In this document: one piece after another, positions 8,202-21,782 of the stretch
Numbering within the stretch: the first letter of the stretch is position 1
Layout of the letters: each line of letters opens with the position of its first letter
Origin: Maricaulaceae bacterium
GTDB lineage: Bacteria > Pseudomonadota > Alphaproteobacteria > Caulobacterales > Maricaulaceae
NCBI GenBank assembly: GCA_026126205.1
Contig: JAHCJP010000001.1
Span: 434,001-498,000, forward strand
DNA length: 64,000 nt
Reading direction: 5' to 3'
Translations under genes and position numbers: made by a program
Notes under the pieces: model-generated
What the model saw: the letters and a program-made list of their open reading frames with translations, nothing else
Databases searched by the model: none
What the model was told of the DNA's origin: nothing

Positions 8202-10604
8202 TCAGTGCGCGACCTGGGCCTCGCCCTCGCCGCCGCGTCGCTCGCCCATCGCGGCGAGAGCCGCTTCATCGGCCTCGGTCCATTCGACCGGTTCGACCTT
8301 GCGGGTCAGGGCGTTGGCCAGCACCTCCTCGACCGTGGAGACGGGGATGATGGTCAGCCCCTTCTTCACATTGTCGGGGATTTCGGCGAGGTCCTTTTCG
8401 TTCTCGGCCGGGATCAGCACCGTCTTCACCCCGCCGCGAAGGGCGGCCAGCAGCTTCTCCTTCAACCCGCCGATGGGCAGCACGCGCCCGCGCAGAGTGA
8501 TCTCGCCGGTCATGGCGACATCCTTGCGCACCGGGTTCTGGGTCAGCACCGAAACGATGCCGGTCATCATCGCCACGCCGGCCGAGGGGCCGTCCTTGGG
8601 CGTCGCGCCTTCCGGCACGTGGACGTGGATGTCGGTGGCGCGGAACACGGTCGGCTTCACGCCCAGCGACGGCGCGCGAGCCTGCACGAAGGAATTGGCG
8701 GCCGAGATCGACTCCTTCATCACATCGCGCAGATTGCCGGTGACGGTCATGCGGCCGCGGCCGGGCATTTTCACCGCCTCAATGGTCAGCAGGTCGCCGC
8801 CCACTTCGGTCCAGGCCAGACCGGTGACCACGCCGACGCGGTCCTCGCCTTCGGTCTCGCCGAAGCGGTATTTGCGTACCCCGGCGAAGTCGCCGAGGTT
8901 ATCGGAGGTGACGGAGATGGATTTCGCCTCGCCGGCCTCGATCTTGCGCACCGACTTGCGGGCCAGGTTGGCGATCTCTCGCTCCAGGTTCCGCACCCCC
9001 GCCTCGCGGGTGTAGTAGCGGATCAGATCGCGCAGTGCGCCATCGTCCAGCGACCATTCGCCCTCTTTCAGCATGTGGTTCTCAAGCTGTTTCGGGATCA
9101 GGTGGCGGCGGGCGATCTCGACCTTCTCGTCTTCGGTGTAGCCAGCGATGCGGATGATCTCCATCCGGTCCAGAAGCGGCTGCGGCATGTTCAGCGTGTT
9201 CGCCGTGGTGACGAACATGATGCTCGACAGGTCGTACTCCACTTCCAGATAGTGGTCGGCGAAGGTGGAGTTCTGTTCGGGGTCCAGCACCTCCAGCAGC
9301 GCCGCCGAGGGGTCGCCGCGATAGTCGGCGCCCAGCTTGTCGATCTCGTCCAGCAGGAACAGCGGATTCGACGACTTGGCCTTTTTCAGCGACTGGATGA
9401 TCCGCCCCGGCATGGAGCCGATATAGGTGCGGCGGTGGCCACGGATTTCGGCCTCGTCGCGTACGCCGCCCAGGCTCATGCGCACGAACTCGCGGCCCGT
9501 GGCGCGCGCGATCGACCGGCCCAGCGACGTCTTGCCGACGCCCGGCGGACCGACAAGGCACAGGATCGGCCCCTTGATCTTCCGCGCCCGCGCCTGAACG
9601 GCGAGATGCTCCAGAATCCGTTCCTTGACCTTCTCGAGGCCGTAATGGTCGGCCTCCAGCACCGCTTCGGCGGCCTTCAGGTCTTTCTTCAGGCGCTTGG
9701 CCTTGCCCCAGGGCAAGGACAGTATCCAGTCGAGATAGTTGCGCACAACCGTGGCCTCGGCCGACATCGGGCTCATCTGGCGCAGTTTCTTGAACTCGGC
9801 CTCGGCCTTCTGGCGCGCTTCCTTCGACAGTTTGGCGGCGGCGAGCTTCTCCTCAAGCTCGGACAGCTCCTCGCGGGAATCGTCGCCCTCGCCCAGCTCG
9901 CGCTGGATCGCCTTCATCTGTTCGTTCAGATAGTACTCGCGCTGGGTCTTCTCCATCTGGCGCTTGACCCGGCTGCGGATCTTCTTCTCCACCTGCAGCA
10001 CGCTGATCTCGCCTTCCATCAGGCCCAGCGAACGCTCCAGCCGCCGGGCGGCGTCCGGCTCCTCCAGCAAAGCCTGCTTGTCGGCGATCTTCACGGCCAA
10101 ATGCGCGGCGATAGTGTCGGCCAGCTTGGCCGGGTCGGTGATCTGGCCGATGCTGGCCAGCGCCTCGGGCGGGGCCTTCTTGTTCAGCTTCACATACTCG
10201 TCGAACTTCTCGGCCGCGGCGCGCATCAGCGCCTCCAGCTCGGCCGGGTCGCTGTCCGTAGCTGCGAGCGGCTCGGCCTCGGCCTCGAAATACGACTCCT
10301 GGTCCGTGTAGCGCAGGATGCGCATCCGCGCCCCGCCTTCCACCAGCACCTTCACCGTGCCGTCGGGCAGGCGCAGCAATTGCAGCACCGAGGCGATGAC
10401 CCCGGTTTCGAAAATCGCCTCCGTCGCCGGGTCGTCGTCGCCAGCGTTCTTCTGCGTCGCCAGCAGAATCTGCTTGTCGGCGCGCATCACCTCTTCCAGT
10501 GCGCGCACTGATTTTTCGCGCCCCACAAACAGGGGAACAATCATGTGCGGGAACACCACGATGTCGCGCAACGGCAGCAGCGGAAGCGTCTTGGTCTCGG
10601 TCAT
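8202..10604 (-). CDS. lon: ATP-dependent protease Lon
   Basis: This cytoplasmic AAA+ serine protease degrades misfolded and regulatory proteins. At 800 residues it has the usual LonA length: an N-terminal substrate-binding domain ([15 protein letters not shown] start), a charged coiled-coil region, an AAA+ module with Walker A GPPGVGKT at about residue 352 and Walker B FLLDEID, and a C-terminal protease domain. The catalytic Ser is in PKDGPSAG (about residue 675) and the Lys in [10 protein letters not shown] (about 717). It follows clpX by 160 bases, so it probably has its own promoter. No heat-shock promoter of correct spacing could be identified there. Confidence 0.98.
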   Translation of the reverse strand: MTETKTLPLLPLRDIVVFPHMIVPLFVGREKSVRALEEVMRADKQILLATQKNAGDDDPATEAIFETGVIASVLQLLRLPDGTVKVLVEGGARMRILRYTDQESYFEAEAEPLAATDSDPAELEALMRAAAEKFDEYVKLNKKAPPEALASIGQITDPAKLADTIAAHLAVKIADKQALLEEPDAARRLERSLGLMEGEISVLQVEKKIRSRVKRQMEKTQREYYLNEQMKAIQRELGEGDDSREELSELEEKLAAAKLSKEARQKAEAEFKKLRQMSPMSAEATVVRNYLDWILSLPWGKAKRLKKDLKAAEAVLEADHYGLEKVKERILEHLAVQARARKIKGPILCLVGPPGVGKTSLGRSIARATGREFVRMSLGGVRDEAEIRGHRRTYIGSMPGRIIQSLKKAKSSNPLFLLDEIDKLGADYRGDPSAALLEVLDPEQNSTFADHYLEVEYDLSSIMFVTTANTLNMPQPLLDRMEIIRIAGYTEDEKVEIARRHLIPKQLENHMLKEGEWSLDDGALRDLIRYYTREAGVRNLEREIANLARKSVRKIEAGEAKSISVTSDNLGDFAGVRKYRFGETEGEDRVGVVTGLAWTEVGGDLLTIEAVKMPGRGRMTVTGNLRDVMKESISAANSFVQARAPSLGVKPTVFRATDIHVHVPEGATPKDGPSAGVAMMTGIVSVLTQNPVRKDVAMTGEITLRGRVLPIGGLKEKLLAALRGGVKTVLIPAENEKDLAEIPDNVKKGLTIIPVSTVEEVLANALTRKVEPVEWTEADEAALAAMGERRGGEGEAQVAH

Positions 10605-10764
10605 TCGTGTCTCCAGACCCCCGCGCGGGGCGCGGGCGGCCGTTTTGTCAGGCGAGCATAAAGCCTCGCCCTGTTCGGTTCGTTAAACAAGTGGAGGCGG
10701 CGCCCACGCCGATCAAGGCGCGGCGCTGTCGATGGGCTTTGCGCGAATGCCTGTAAAGCCGGCC

Positions 10765-12045
10765 TCAGGCGCCCTTCTGCGGCGCCGCGGCCGGGGCTGA
10801 TTTCTTGTCGGCGTAGATGTACAGCGGCTTGGCGCGGCCCTCGACCACCTCGGCGTTGACCACCACCTCCTCGACCCCGTCCAGGCCCGGGAGCTCGAAC
10901 ATCGTCTCCAGCAGAATGCCTTCCATGATCGAACGCAGGCCGCGGGCGCCGGTCTTGCGGGCGATCGCCTTCTTGGCGATGCCTTTCAGGGCGTCCTCGG
11001 TGAAGGTCAGGCCGACGCCTTCCATGTCGAACAGACGCTGATACTGCTTGACCAGCGCGTTCTTCGGCTCGGTCAGGATCTGCATCAGCGCCGCCTCGTC
11101 CAGGTCCTCCAGCGTGGCGATCACCGGCAGGCGGCCGACGAACTCCGGGATCAGGCCGAAGCGCAGCAGGTCGTCCGGCTCCACCTCACGCAGTATGTCT
11201 CCCGTGCGGCGGTCATCGGTCTCGCGCACGTCGGCGCCGAAGCCGATGGCGGAGCCCTTGCCGCGCTGGTTGATCACCTTCTCCAGTCCGGCGAAGGCGC
11301 CGCCGACGATGAACAGGATGTTGGTGGTGTCCACCTGCAGGAATTCCTGCTGCGGGTGCTTGCGTCCGCCCTGCGGCGGCACGCTGGCCACCGTGCCTTC
11401 CATGATTTTCAGCAGCGCCTGCTGCACGCCCTCGCCCGACACGTCGCGGGTGATCGACGGGTTGTCGGACTTGCGCGAGATCTTGTCGACCTCGTCGATA
11501 TAGACAATGCCGCGCTGGGCGCGCTCGACATTGTAGTCGGCGGCCTGCAGCAGCTTCAGGATGATGTTCTCGACATCCTCGCCCACATAGCCGGCCTCGG
11601 TCAGCGTGGTGGCGTCGGCCATGGTGAAAGGCACGTCGATGATGCGCGCCAGCGTCTGGGCCAGCAGCGTCTTGCCGCAGCCCGTGGGGCCGATCAGCAG
11701 GATGTTGGACTTGGCCAGCTCCACATCGGCGTTCTGGGTGGCGTGGTTCAGGCGCTTATAGTGATTGTGCACCGCCACGGACAGCACGCGCTTGGCGTGG
11801 TCCTGGCCGATGACATAGTCGTTCAGCACCTTGAAGATCTCATAGGGCGTCGGCACGCCCTCCTTGGATTTCACCAGCGAGGTCTTGTTCTCCTCGCGGA
11901 TGATGTCCATGCACAGTTCGACGCATTCATCGCAGATGAAGACCGTTGGTCCCGCGATCAGCTTGCGGACCTCGTGCTGGCTCTTGCCGCAGAACGAGCA
12001 ATAAAGCGTGTTCTTGGCGTCGCCTCCGCCCGATGACTTGCTCAT
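10765..12045 (-). CDS. clpX: ATP-dependent Clp protease ATP-binding subunit ClpX
   Basis: This is the hexameric AAA+ unfoldase that feeds substrates to ClpP. It has 426 residues. The N-terminal zinc-binding domain has two CxxC pairs (CSFC and CDEC). The Walker A motif GPTGCGKT lies near residue 118 and Walker B is IVYIDEVDK. The ClpP-docking loop IGF (in SAIGFGADV) is present, as is the [11 protein letters not shown] sensor-2 region. It lies downstream of clpP on the same strand, separated by 149 bases. Confidence 0.98.
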   Translation of the reverse strand: MSKSSGGGDAKNTLYCSFCGKSQHEVRKLIAGPTVFICDECVELCMDIIREENKTSLVKSKEGVPTPYEIFKVLNDYVIGQDHAKRVLSVAVHNHYKRLNHATQNADVELAKSNILLIGPTGCGKTLLAQTLARIIDVPFTMADATTLTEAGYVGEDVENIILKLLQAADYNVERAQRGIVYIDEVDKISRKSDNPSITRDVSGEGVQQALLKIMEGTVASVPPQGGRKHPQQEFLQVDTTNILFIVGGAFAGLEKVINQRGKGSAIGFGADVRETDDRRTGDILREVEPDDLLRFGLIPEFVGRLPVIATLEDLDEAALMQILTEPKNALVKQYQRLFDMEGVGLTFTEDALKGIAKKAIARKTGARGLRSIMEGILLETMFELPGLDGVEEVVVNAEVVEGRAKPLYIYADKKSAPAAAPQKGA

Positions 12046-12194
12046 GACCGCTCCCGTCTCCGCCGGCCGGCCGCCGGCCGCGCCGCTTTCGCCGTTCCGT
12101 CCCTAGCAAGATCAGGGCCGGAGCTTAGCGAATGGTAACCGCGCCCGGCCATTCGACCACATTGCGCGCAGGGCGATCAAGCACCGCGCGCGGT

Positions 12195-12833
12195 TCATTC
12201 TCCGGCCTTCTCCGTCTTCGGCTCGCCCTCACGCCGTGCATAGACGTGATCGATCAGGCCAAATTCCTTCGCCTCGTCAGCGGACATGAAGAAATCCCGG
12301 TCCAGCGTCCGCTCGATGGCTTCATACTCCTGCCCGGTGTGCGTGACGTAAATCTCGTTCAACCGGCGCTTGATTTTTATGATGTCCTCGGCATGGCGCT
12401 CGATGTCGCTGGCCTGGCCTCGGAACCCGCCCGAAGGCTGGTGCACCATGATGCGCGCGTTCGGGGTGGCGAAGCGCATGCCCTTCTCGCCCCCGGCCAG
12501 CAGCAGCGACCCCATCGACGCCGCCATGCCGACGCAAGCCGTGGCCACGGGGCTGCGGATGTATTGCATGGTGTCGTAGATCGCCAGGCCGGAGGAGACG
12601 ACGCCCCCCGGCGAGTTGATGTACATGGCGATCTCTTTCTTCGGGTTCTCCGATTCCAGGAACAGAAGCTGGGCCACCACCAGGCTGGCCATGTGGTCCT
12701 CGACCGGGCCGGTGACGAAGATGATCCGCTCTTTCAGCAGGCGGGAATAGATGTCATAGGCGCGCTCGCCGCGGCTGGTCTGTTCGACCACCATCGGCAC
12801 AAGCTGCATCATCGTCTCTTGCGGATCATTCAT
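12195..12833 (-). CDS. clpP: ATP-dependent Clp protease proteolytic subunit
   Basis: This is the serine peptidase that forms the double heptameric chamber used with ClpX. It has 212 residues. The catalytic Ser lies in GMAASMGS (about residue 106) and the His in [10 protein letters not shown]. The Asp of the triad is in the following helix region (TLDRDFFMS). The gene sits between tig and clpX in the conserved order tig-clpP-clpX-lon. Confidence 0.98.
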   Translation of the reverse strand: MNDPQETMMQLVPMVVEQTSRGERAYDIYSRLLKERIIFVTGPVEDHMASLVVAQLLFLESENPKKEIAMYINSPGGVVSSGLAIYDTMQYIRSPVATACVGMAASMGSLLLAGGEKGMRFATPNARIMVHQPSGGFRGQASDIERHAEDIIKIKRRLNEIYVTHTGQEYEAIERTLDRDFFMSADEAKEFGLIDHVYARREGEPKTEKAGE

Positions 12834-12978
12834 GGCGGGCTCCCCGGCGGGCGGCCCGGATGGAGAATCGGGCCTGTGTTCTGAAAGGCCGGGTCAATAT
12901 CGCCACCCCGGACTCGCGGCGCAAGGCGCACGGCGCAGCAGCCGTTGCGCCTGACCTGCGGGCGACGGAAGAAAACGC

Positions 12979-14475
12979 CTATTTCTTCGCCGGGGCTTTC
13001 TTCGCGGCGGGCTTTTTCGCCGGCGCCGTCTTCGCCGCCGGTTTGGCTTCGGCCTTGGCCGGGGCGGCTTTCTTGGCGGCGGGCTTTTCAGCCTTCTTCG
13101 CCGGGGCCTTCTTCGTCGCCGGCTTTTTGGCCGGGGCCTCGTCCTCGTCGGCGAACAGGGCGTCGCGGCTGACCTTTTTCTCGCTCACCTCGGCCAGTTC
13201 GAGGATGTAGTCGACGACCTTCTCCTCGTAGATCGGGGCGCGCAGCGAGGCCAGCGCGTTCGGGTTCTTCTGGTAGAACTCCACCACCTGGCGCTCCTGG
13301 CCGGGGTAGCGGGCGGCTTCCTGGTTAACGGCACGGGCGATCTCTTCCTGGGTGACCTCCACCTTGCCCTCGCGGCCGATCTTCGCCAGCACCAGGCCCA
13401 GGCGCACGCGGCGCTCTGCGATGCCGCGGTATTCAGCCTTCAGCACGTCTTCCGGCTTGCCCTGGTCCTCGGGCTCCAGATGCCCGTGCTCCATGGCGTG
13501 GCTTACTTCGCGCCAGATGCCCTCGAACTCGGCGTCGACCATGCCCTGCGGCAGATCGAAGGCGTGTTCGGCGTCGAGTTGATCCAGCAGGGCGCGCTTG
13601 ACCTTCATCCGCGACTGATCGGCGAACTCGCGCTCGAAGCGCTGCTTCATCACTTTCTTAAGCTCGTCCAGCGACGACAGGCCCAGCCGCTTGGCCAGCT
13701 CGTCGTCCACCTGCGCCGCCTCCGGCGCCTCGACGGCCTTCACCGTCACGTCGAACACCGCGTCCTGCCCGGCCAGGCGGTCGACGCCGTAATCGGCCGG
13801 GAAAGCCACCTTCAGTTCGCGCTGCTCACCGGCCTTCGCGCCTAGTAGCTGTTCCTCAAAACCGGGGATGAAGGCGCCGTCGCCGATCACCACGCGCGCG
13901 TCCTCGGCGCTGCCGCCCTCGAACGCCTCGCCGCCGATCCTGCCGGTGAAATCGATCACCACGGCGTCGCCCTGTTCGGCCTTCGCGGCCTTGCCGGTCT
14001 TGGCCTTGAACGAACGGCTGTCGGCGGCCAGGCGCTCCAGCGCCTTCTCGACTTCCGATTCCGGCACCTCGGCCACCGGGCGGGTCAGCTTGACCTTCGC
14101 CGGATCGGCGGCCTTGAAGTCCGGCATGATCTCCAGCCGGATCTCGAAGGCGAAATCCTTGCCCGCCTTCACCACTTCATGAATGTCGGACTTGACCTCA
14201 AGCTGCGGCTGGCTGGCTGGCTCGATGCCGCGCTCGGACAGCGTCGACTGAGTGGCCTGCGGCAGCAGTTCCTCCAGCACGTCGCCGAGGATGGATTCGC
14301 CAAACACCTTCTTGATGTGGCTGGCCGGCACTTTGCCGGGGCGGAAACCCTTCAGCCGCACTTGCGGGCGGATCTCCTCGATCTTGGCGTCGAGACGATT
14401 CTGAAGGTCTTTGGCGGGCACCTTGATTTCAAAGGTGCGGCTCAGCCCCTCGGCGGCTTTTTCGACAACTTGCAT
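12979..14475 (-). CDS. tig: Trigger factor with an Ala/Lys/Pro-rich C-terminal tail
   Basis: This is the ribosome-associated chaperone and peptidyl-prolyl isomerase. The ribosome-binding signature GFRPGKVP is near residue 45, the FKBP-type isomerase domain spans about 155-245, and the chaperone domain follows. At 498 residues it is longer than the usual 430-450. From about residue 447 it carries roughly 50 residues of repeated AKK/APAKK units, resembling histone H1 tails. The tail is encoded by GC-rich repeats at 12979-13135. The role of the tail is unknown; binding to ribosomal RNA is only a guess. Confidence 0.96.
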   Translation of the reverse strand: MQVVEKAAEGLSRTFEIKVPAKDLQNRLDAKIEEIRPQVRLKGFRPGKVPASHIKKVFGESILGDVLEELLPQATQSTLSERGIEPASQPQLEVKSDIHEVVKAGKDFAFEIRLEIMPDFKAADPAKVKLTRPVAEVPESEVEKALERLAADSRSFKAKTGKAAKAEQGDAVVIDFTGRIGGEAFEGGSAEDARVVIGDGAFIPGFEEQLLGAKAGEQRELKVAFPADYGVDRLAGQDAVFDVTVKAVEAPEAAQVDDELAKRLGLSSLDELKKVMKQRFEREFADQSRMKVKRALLDQLDAEHAFDLPQGMVDAEFEGIWREVSHAMEHGHLEPEDQGKPEDVLKAEYRGIAERRVRLGLVLAKIGREGKVEVTQEEIARAVNQEAARYPGQERQVVEFYQKNPNALASLRAPIYEEKVVDYILELAEVSEKKVSRDALFADEDEAPAKKPATKKAPAKKAEKPAAKKAAPAKAEAKPAAKTAPAKKPAAKKAPAKK

Positions 14476-14537
14476 GATTCCGGCCTTGAACAGTCTGGCG
14501 GGCGGCCCCCGCCCCCGTGAAACGAGCGCGGGTTATG

Positions 14538-15161
14538 TCACGGGCCAATGCGGCGCGCAACGCCGCTTGGCGGCTGGAGCCGCAGCGATTTCCGCAATCG
14601 GGAGGAGTCACCAAATGTCGCCAGCCAGACCAAGGCGTCCGTAGCGCTCCGCACCATGCCAGTGAAGCCTGCAGCAGCCGCACAGTCCGGATCGAACCCC
14701 TTTTCGCCCTCGCGCATGTGCTCGATTTCTTCCTGCAGGATGTCTGCGATCAACTCCGCCAGCGCATCGTCCCGCCCGGTGAGATAGGCCGCCTGCTCCG
14801 CCAGATGGCCATGCACCGCCTGTTCGATCGCCGCCGTGCAGGCATATATCCCCCTGCGCCCGCCCAGGACGCTGACCAGCCCCAGCAGGAACCCTCCGGC
14901 CACCCATAGCGGCCTTGTCGCGCACGGAGACACATTCCGATCCCGCATCGCTTCACGAAAGCACTTGCGGTGGGTTTTCTCATGCGCGACCGCGTCAGCC
15001 AGAAAAGCATTCAGATCGTCAGACCAGGCCCACCCGAACAGGCGCTGGGCCTGGTAAATCGCAACCGCCCCGCACTCGCCCGAATGGTTTACGCGCAAAA
15101 TTCGGGCGCGGGTTCGCTCCAGAGGAAATTCCAACCCAAATGCGGGCGCTGCATCGGTCAT
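14538..15161 (-). CDS. coq7: Demethoxyubiquinone hydroxylase (Coq7 family)
   Basis: This di-iron enzyme hydroxylates demethoxyubiquinone in ubiquinone synthesis and associates with the inner membrane. It has 207 residues. The iron-binding residues sit in RVNHSGECGAVAIYQ, AHEKTHRKCF and EEIEHMREGEKG, the Coq7 pattern. The frame continues upstream through the tRNA-Leu gene, but homology begins at ATG 15161. It supplies the quinone that complex I, encoded earlier in the window, reduces. Confidence 0.95.
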   Translation of the reverse strand: MTDAAPAFGLEFPLERTRARILRVNHSGECGAVAIYQAQRLFGWAWSDDLNAFLADAVAHEKTHRKCFREAMRDRNVSPCATRPLWVAGGFLLGLVSVLGGRRGIYACTAAIEQAVHGHLAEQAAYLTGRDDALAELIADILQEEIEHMREGEKGFDPDCAAAAGFTGMVRSATDALVWLATFGDSSRLRKSLRLQPPSGVARRIGP

Positions 15162-15175
15162 GGCGGGCCTTGGTT

Positions 15176-15260
15176 TGGTGCGGATGGAGGGACTCGAACC
15201 CCCACGCCTCTCGGCGCCAGAACCTAAATCTGGTGCGTCTACCAGTTCCGCCACATCCGC
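15176..15260 (-). tRNA. tRNA-Leu (TAG)
   Basis: This 85-base class II tRNA reads on the minus strand with acceptor GCGGATG pairing with CATCCGC. The anticodon loop TTTAGGT (anticodon TAG) lies between CCAGA and TCTGG, followed by a long variable arm (GCGCCGAGAGGCGT). The T-loop is GGTTCGAGTCC and the CCA end is encoded. It ends 14 bases before the coq7 start on the same strand. Confidence 0.97.
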
Positions 15261-15325
15261 ATCGTCTGGCCGGGGCGCGGTGATAGCAGTCGCGCGGCGC
15301 TTCGCAAACGCCTATATGGCGGGTC

Positions 15326-15946
15326 ATGAGCGACGCCGCCGCCGATTCCGCGCACACCCCGCCCGGCATGGACTGGGAGGCCCGGTTCCGCGAGGGCCAC
15401 ACCCCGTGGGAGCGCCCGGGCCTGCACCCGGCCTTCCTGCAATGGCGCGATTCCGGCGCCTTCGCGGACGTTAAGCGGATCATCATTCCCGGCTGCGGCC
15501 GCGCGCCGGAGTTGGCGGCCTTCGCGCAAATGGGGCTGGACGCCGCCGGGACCGATCTTTCCGAAACGGCTTTAAATTACCAGCGCAATAAACTGAAAGA
15601 AAACAATCTCTCGGCGGTGCTTATACCCGGCGACAGCCTGGCCTATGCGCCGGACGCGCCGTTCGACGCGGTCTATGAACAGACCTTTCTGTGCGCGATC
15701 AGCCCGAAGCTGCGCGGCGATTACGAACGCGCCGTTCACCGCTGGCTGCGCCCCGGCGGCCGCCTGTTCGCGCTGTTCATGCAGAAAGAGGAGCCAGGCG
15801 GCCCGCCCTATGGTTGCTCCATCGCCGCGATGCACGACCTGTTCCCCGGCGACCGCTGGACCTGGCCGGAACCGCCCTACCCCGCCTTTCCGCACCCGTC
15901 GCTGAGTGGCAAGCCGGAACTGGCCGTGATCCTGACGCGGCGCTAG
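15326..15946 (+). CDS. TPMT-family S-adenosylmethionine-dependent methyltransferase
   Basis: This 206-residue protein resembles the thiopurine S-methyltransferase family, whose bacterial members methylate thiols, selenium or tellurium compounds. It opens with the family pattern WEARFREGHTPWERPG. SAM-binding motif I is IIIPGCGRAPEL and the acidic residue ending the next strand is in GTDLSE. Motif IV is FDAVYEQTFLCAI. The substrate is unknown. The gene is on the strand opposite to its neighbours and ends 12 bases from the maeB stop, convergently. Confidence 0.88.
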   Translation: MSDAAADSAHTPPGMDWEARFREGHTPWERPGLHPAFLQWRDSGAFADVKRIIIPGCGRAPELAAFAQMGLDAAGTDLSETALNYQRNKLKENNLSAVLIPGDSLAYAPDAPFDAVYEQTFLCAISPKLRGDYERAVHRWLRPGGRLFALFMQKEEPGGPPYGCSIAAMHDLFPGDRWTWPEPPYPAFPHPSLSGKPELAVILTRR

Positions 15947-15957
15947 CAGGAATCCGG

Positions 15958-18243
<2,286 letters not shown>

Positions 18244-18290
18244 GGAACTGACTTAACGCTGAATCGCGCGCCGCGCGACAGCAGGGATGT

Positions 18291-19775
18291 TCAGTTTTTC
18301 ACTTCGCTGCGCGCCACGAACAGGCGGGCATAGACCCCAGGCAGCGCCTGCGGCAGGTCTGACGCGATCAGGCCGGGGCCAAGGGCGATGCCGGCGTCGC
18401 CATGCAGCCAGGCCGCCGCCGAGGCGGCGTCGAACGCATCCGCCCCGCCGGCCAGGAACGCCCCGATCATCCCCGCCAGCACGTCGCCGGTTCCGGCGGT
18501 GGCCAGCCAGCTCGTGGCGTGGATATTGACCCGCGCCCGGCCGTCCGGCGCGGCGATCACCGTCTCCGGCCCTTTCAGCAGCACCACGGCGCCCGCCGCC
18601 TTCGCCGCCGCCTTCGCGGCCTCTATCCGGTTCAGCGACCCCGCCAGCAGGCCGGGGAACAGGCGCTCGAACTCGCCCTCATGCGGGGTCAGCACGTCGG
18701 TTGCGCGCAGCGTCGCGAACAGGGCTTGCGGCTCGGCCTCGAAACTGGTCAGGGCGTCGGCATCCAGCACCAGCGGCGCCGGCGTCGACAACGCCGCCAG
18801 CACGATTTCGCGCGTCGCCGCGCCCACCCCCGCCGCCGGGCCGATCACCGCCGCCGTGGCTCGCGTCTGCGCCAGACCCTCCAGAAACCCCGCCGCGCCG
18901 ACGAAGGGGCGCAGCATCTCCGACTCCAGCGCCGGGGCGTAGGCCGTGATCGCCTCTGGCGGCGCCAGCACCGTCACCAGCCCAGCGCCCGCGCGCAGCC
19001 CCGCCCGCGCCGCCAGCCGCGCCGCCCCGGTGCGGTGCGCCGGCCCGCCGAGAACCGCCAGCCGGCCGCGGCGGTGTTTGTGTTCGCCGCCCGGCGCCGG
19101 CAGATGCGGCCACAGGTCCGGCCCGTTCACTTCCGCCATGATCTCTGTCTCCGCCGCCCAGCCGTCAGGAATGCCGATATCAGCCAGAACCACCTCGCCG
19201 CACAGGCCGCGTCCCGGCGACAGCACATGGGCGGGTTTCAGCCGGTGAAAGGTCACCGTCAGATCCGCCTGGAACACCGGCCCGTCCGCCCGCGCCCGGT
19301 CGCCGTCGAGACCGCTCGGCACGTCGGCGGCGATCACCGGGCGCCCACCCTCGCCCGCAATTTGCGCCAGCGCCGCGGCGGCGCCCTCCAGACTGCGCGT
19401 CAAACCGGCGCCGAACAAGGCGTCGACCACCAATTCGGCCCCGCGCAGACTGTGGGTTGAAAGTGGCGCCGCTTCACCCCGCCATTGCTGCGCCGCAGCA
19501 AGCGCATCGCCCTTCAGCGCCGCGACCGCCCCCAGCAGGAACACCCGCACCGGCCAGCCGCGCTCCGCCAACAGGCGGGCGCAGACAAAGCCGTCGCCGC
19601 CATTGTTTCCCGGGCCGCACAGCACCGCCGCCGGGCGCGGCGTCCAGCGCGCGATTATCGCGTCGCACAAAGCTTTCCCGGCCGCCCCCATCAGCGCGGC
19701 GCCCGGTGTTCCGGCCCGGATCGCAAAGGCGTCGGCGGCGCGCATGGCGTCCGTGGAAAGAATTTCTGCAGGCAT
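18291..19775 (-). CDS. nnr: Bifunctional NAD(P)H-hydrate epimerase / ADP-dependent dehydratase
   Basis: This fused enzyme repairs hydrated NAD(P)H: the N-terminal epimerase (YjeF_N, about 1-210) interconverts R and S forms and the C-terminal ribokinase-like dehydratase (about 225-490) restores NAD(P)H with ADP. Visible motifs are GNNGGDGFVCARLL in the epimerase and TAGTGDVLAGMIGAFL in the dehydratase. At 494 residues it matches the common fusion. It is divergent from glnB, with 107 bases between. Confidence 0.95.
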   Translation of the reverse strand: MPAEILSTDAMRAADAFAIRAGTPGAALMGAAGKALCDAIIARWTPRPAAVLCGPGNNGGDGFVCARLLAERGWPVRVFLLGAVAALKGDALAAAQQWRGEAAPLSTHSLRGAELVVDALFGAGLTRSLEGAAAALAQIAGEGGRPVIAADVPSGLDGDRARADGPVFQADLTVTFHRLKPAHVLSPGRGLCGEVVLADIGIPDGWAAETEIMAEVNGPDLWPHLPAPGGEHKHRRGRLAVLGGPAHRTGAARLAARAGLRAGAGLVTVLAPPEAITAYAPALESEMLRPFVGAAGFLEGLAQTRATAAVIGPAAGVGAATREIVLAALSTPAPLVLDADALTSFEAEPQALFATLRATDVLTPHEGEFERLFPGLLAGSLNRIEAAKAAAKAAGAVVLLKGPETVIAAPDGRARVNIHATSWLATAGTGDVLAGMIGAFLAGGADAFDAASAAAWLHGDAGIALGPGLIASDLPQALPGVYARLFVARSEVKN

Positions 19776-19852
19776 GGCTATAAATCCGAGAATCAGCTGT
19801 TATGCTGCATCTGCGTTAAACGCCCTCCGCGCTTCGTGCGTCTTCCAACTGA

Positions 19853-20221
<369 letters not shown>

Positions 20222-20260
20222 TCCCCGCCCCAAGTCCAGCCCTGTAACGGAGCCCTCCCC

Positions 20261-21664
20261 ATGTCCGAGAAGATCCTGAAGAAAATCAAGGATGAAGAGA
20301 TCGCGTATGTCGATCTGCGCTTCACCGACACCCGCGGCAAGCTGCAACACGTCACCTTCGACGTCTCTATGGTCGACAAGGATTTCTTCGAAGACGGGGT
20401 GATGTTCGACGGCTCATCGATCAACGGCTGGAAAGCGATCAACGAGTCCGACATGACGCTGATGCCGGATCCCTCCTACGCGCATGTGGATCCGTTCTTC
20501 CAGGACAAGACCCTGTTCATGTTCTGCGACATCCAGGATCCGTCAACGGGCGAAAGCTACAACCGCGACCCGCGCACCACCGCCAAGAAGGCCGAGGCGT
20601 TCCTGAAGGCCAGCGGCGCCGGCGATGTCGCCTATTTCGGGCCAGAGGCGGAGTTTTTCGTTTTTGATGACGTGCGATGGACCACCAGCCAGAACGACAC
20701 CGGCTACCGGCTCGATTCTGACGAGGGCCCCTGGAATTCTGGAACCGGTTATGAAGGCGGCAATCTGGGCCACCGCCCGGGACCGAAGGGCGGCTATTTC
20801 CCGGTGCCGCCGATCGACTCGGGACAGGATTTCCGCTCCGAAATGCTGTCGGTGATGGGCGAACTGGGCCTGGAGCCGGAGAAACATCACCACGAGGTGG
20901 CGCCATCGCAACACGAGCTGGGGATGAAGTTCTCCACCCTCACCACGATGGCCGACCGCATGCAGATTTATAAGTACGTGGTGCAGATGGTCGCCGCCGC
21001 CTATGGCAAGACCGCCACATTCATGCCGAAGCCGGTCGTTAACGACAACGGCAGCGGCATGCATGTGCACCAGTCGATCTGGAGAGGCGGCCAGCCGCTG
21101 TTCGCCGGCGACCGCTACGCCGACCTTTCGGAAACCTGCCTCTACTACATCGGCGGGATCATCAAACACGCCAAGGCGATCAACGCCTTCGCCAACCCCG
21201 CCACCAACAGCTACAAGCGCCTGGTGCCGGGTTTCGAAGCGCCGGTGTTGCTGGCCTACTCGGCGCGCAACCGTTCGGCTTCGATCCGCATTCCCTATAC
21301 GTCGTCGCCGAAGGGCAAGCGCATCGAGACCCGCTTTCCCGACCCCGCCGGCAACCCCTATCTGACCTTCTCGGCGCTGCTGATGGCGGGCCTGGACGGC
21401 ATCGAACAGCGCATCCACCCCGGCGACGCCATGGACAAGGACCTCTACGACTTGCCGCCGGAAGAGTTGAAGGACATCCCCACCGTCTGCCGCACCCTGC
21501 GCGAGGCGCTTGAGGCGCTGGACGCAGACCGCGCCTTTCTGAAAAAGGGCGGAGTTTTCGATGACGACCAGATAGACGCCTACATCGAGCTGAAGATGGG
21601 AGAGGTGACTCGCTACGAGACCCACCCCCACCCTGTGGAGTTCGACCTCTACTACAAGTGCTGA
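20261..21664 (+). CDS. glnA: Glutamine synthetase type I
   Basis: This enzyme makes glutamine from glutamate, ammonia and ATP. It has 467 residues, typical of dodecameric GSI-beta. Visible signatures are [10 protein letters not shown] near residue 50, the ATP-binding region [13 protein letters not shown] at about 263, and NRSASIRIP near 345. The adenylylation site is LYDLPPEE, with its Tyr around residue 395, so control by GlnE is expected. It is preceded by glnB in the same operon. No obvious terminator hairpin follows before the autotransporter gene. Confidence 0.98.
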   Translation: MSEKILKKIKDEEIAYVDLRFTDTRGKLQHVTFDVSMVDKDFFEDGVMFDGSSINGWKAINESDMTLMPDPSYAHVDPFFQDKTLFMFCDIQDPSTGESYNRDPRTTAKKAEAFLKASGAGDVAYFGPEAEFFVFDDVRWTTSQNDTGYRLDSDEGPWNSGTGYEGGNLGHRPGPKGGYFPVPPIDSGQDFRSEMLSVMGELGLEPEKHHHEVAPSQHELGMKFSTLTTMADRMQIYKYVVQMVAAAYGKTATFMPKPVVNDNGSGMHVHQSIWRGGQPLFAGDRYADLSETCLYYIGGIIKHAKAINAFANPATNSYKRLVPGFEAPVLLAYSARNRSASIRIPYTSSPKGKRIETRFPDPAGNPYLTFSALLMAGLDGIEQRIHPGDAMDKDLYDLPPEELKDIPTVCRTLREALEALDADRAFLKKGGVFDDDQIDAYIELKMGEVTRYETHPHPVEFDLYYKC

Positions 21665-21782
21665 TCGCGACGGGGGAAAACTGACGCTGCGCCGGGCGGC
21701 AATTGACGGTCGACGCGGCGTCCGCACTTCGCTAACAATACGCGCCGTCAGAGGTTTGGGCCTCCAGCAGCCGGGATTCGTC

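Noticed and set aside
8154-10511. 785-codon open frame opposite lon
   Set aside because: Antisense shadow of lon; the lon frame has all catalytic motifs and the opposite frame none.
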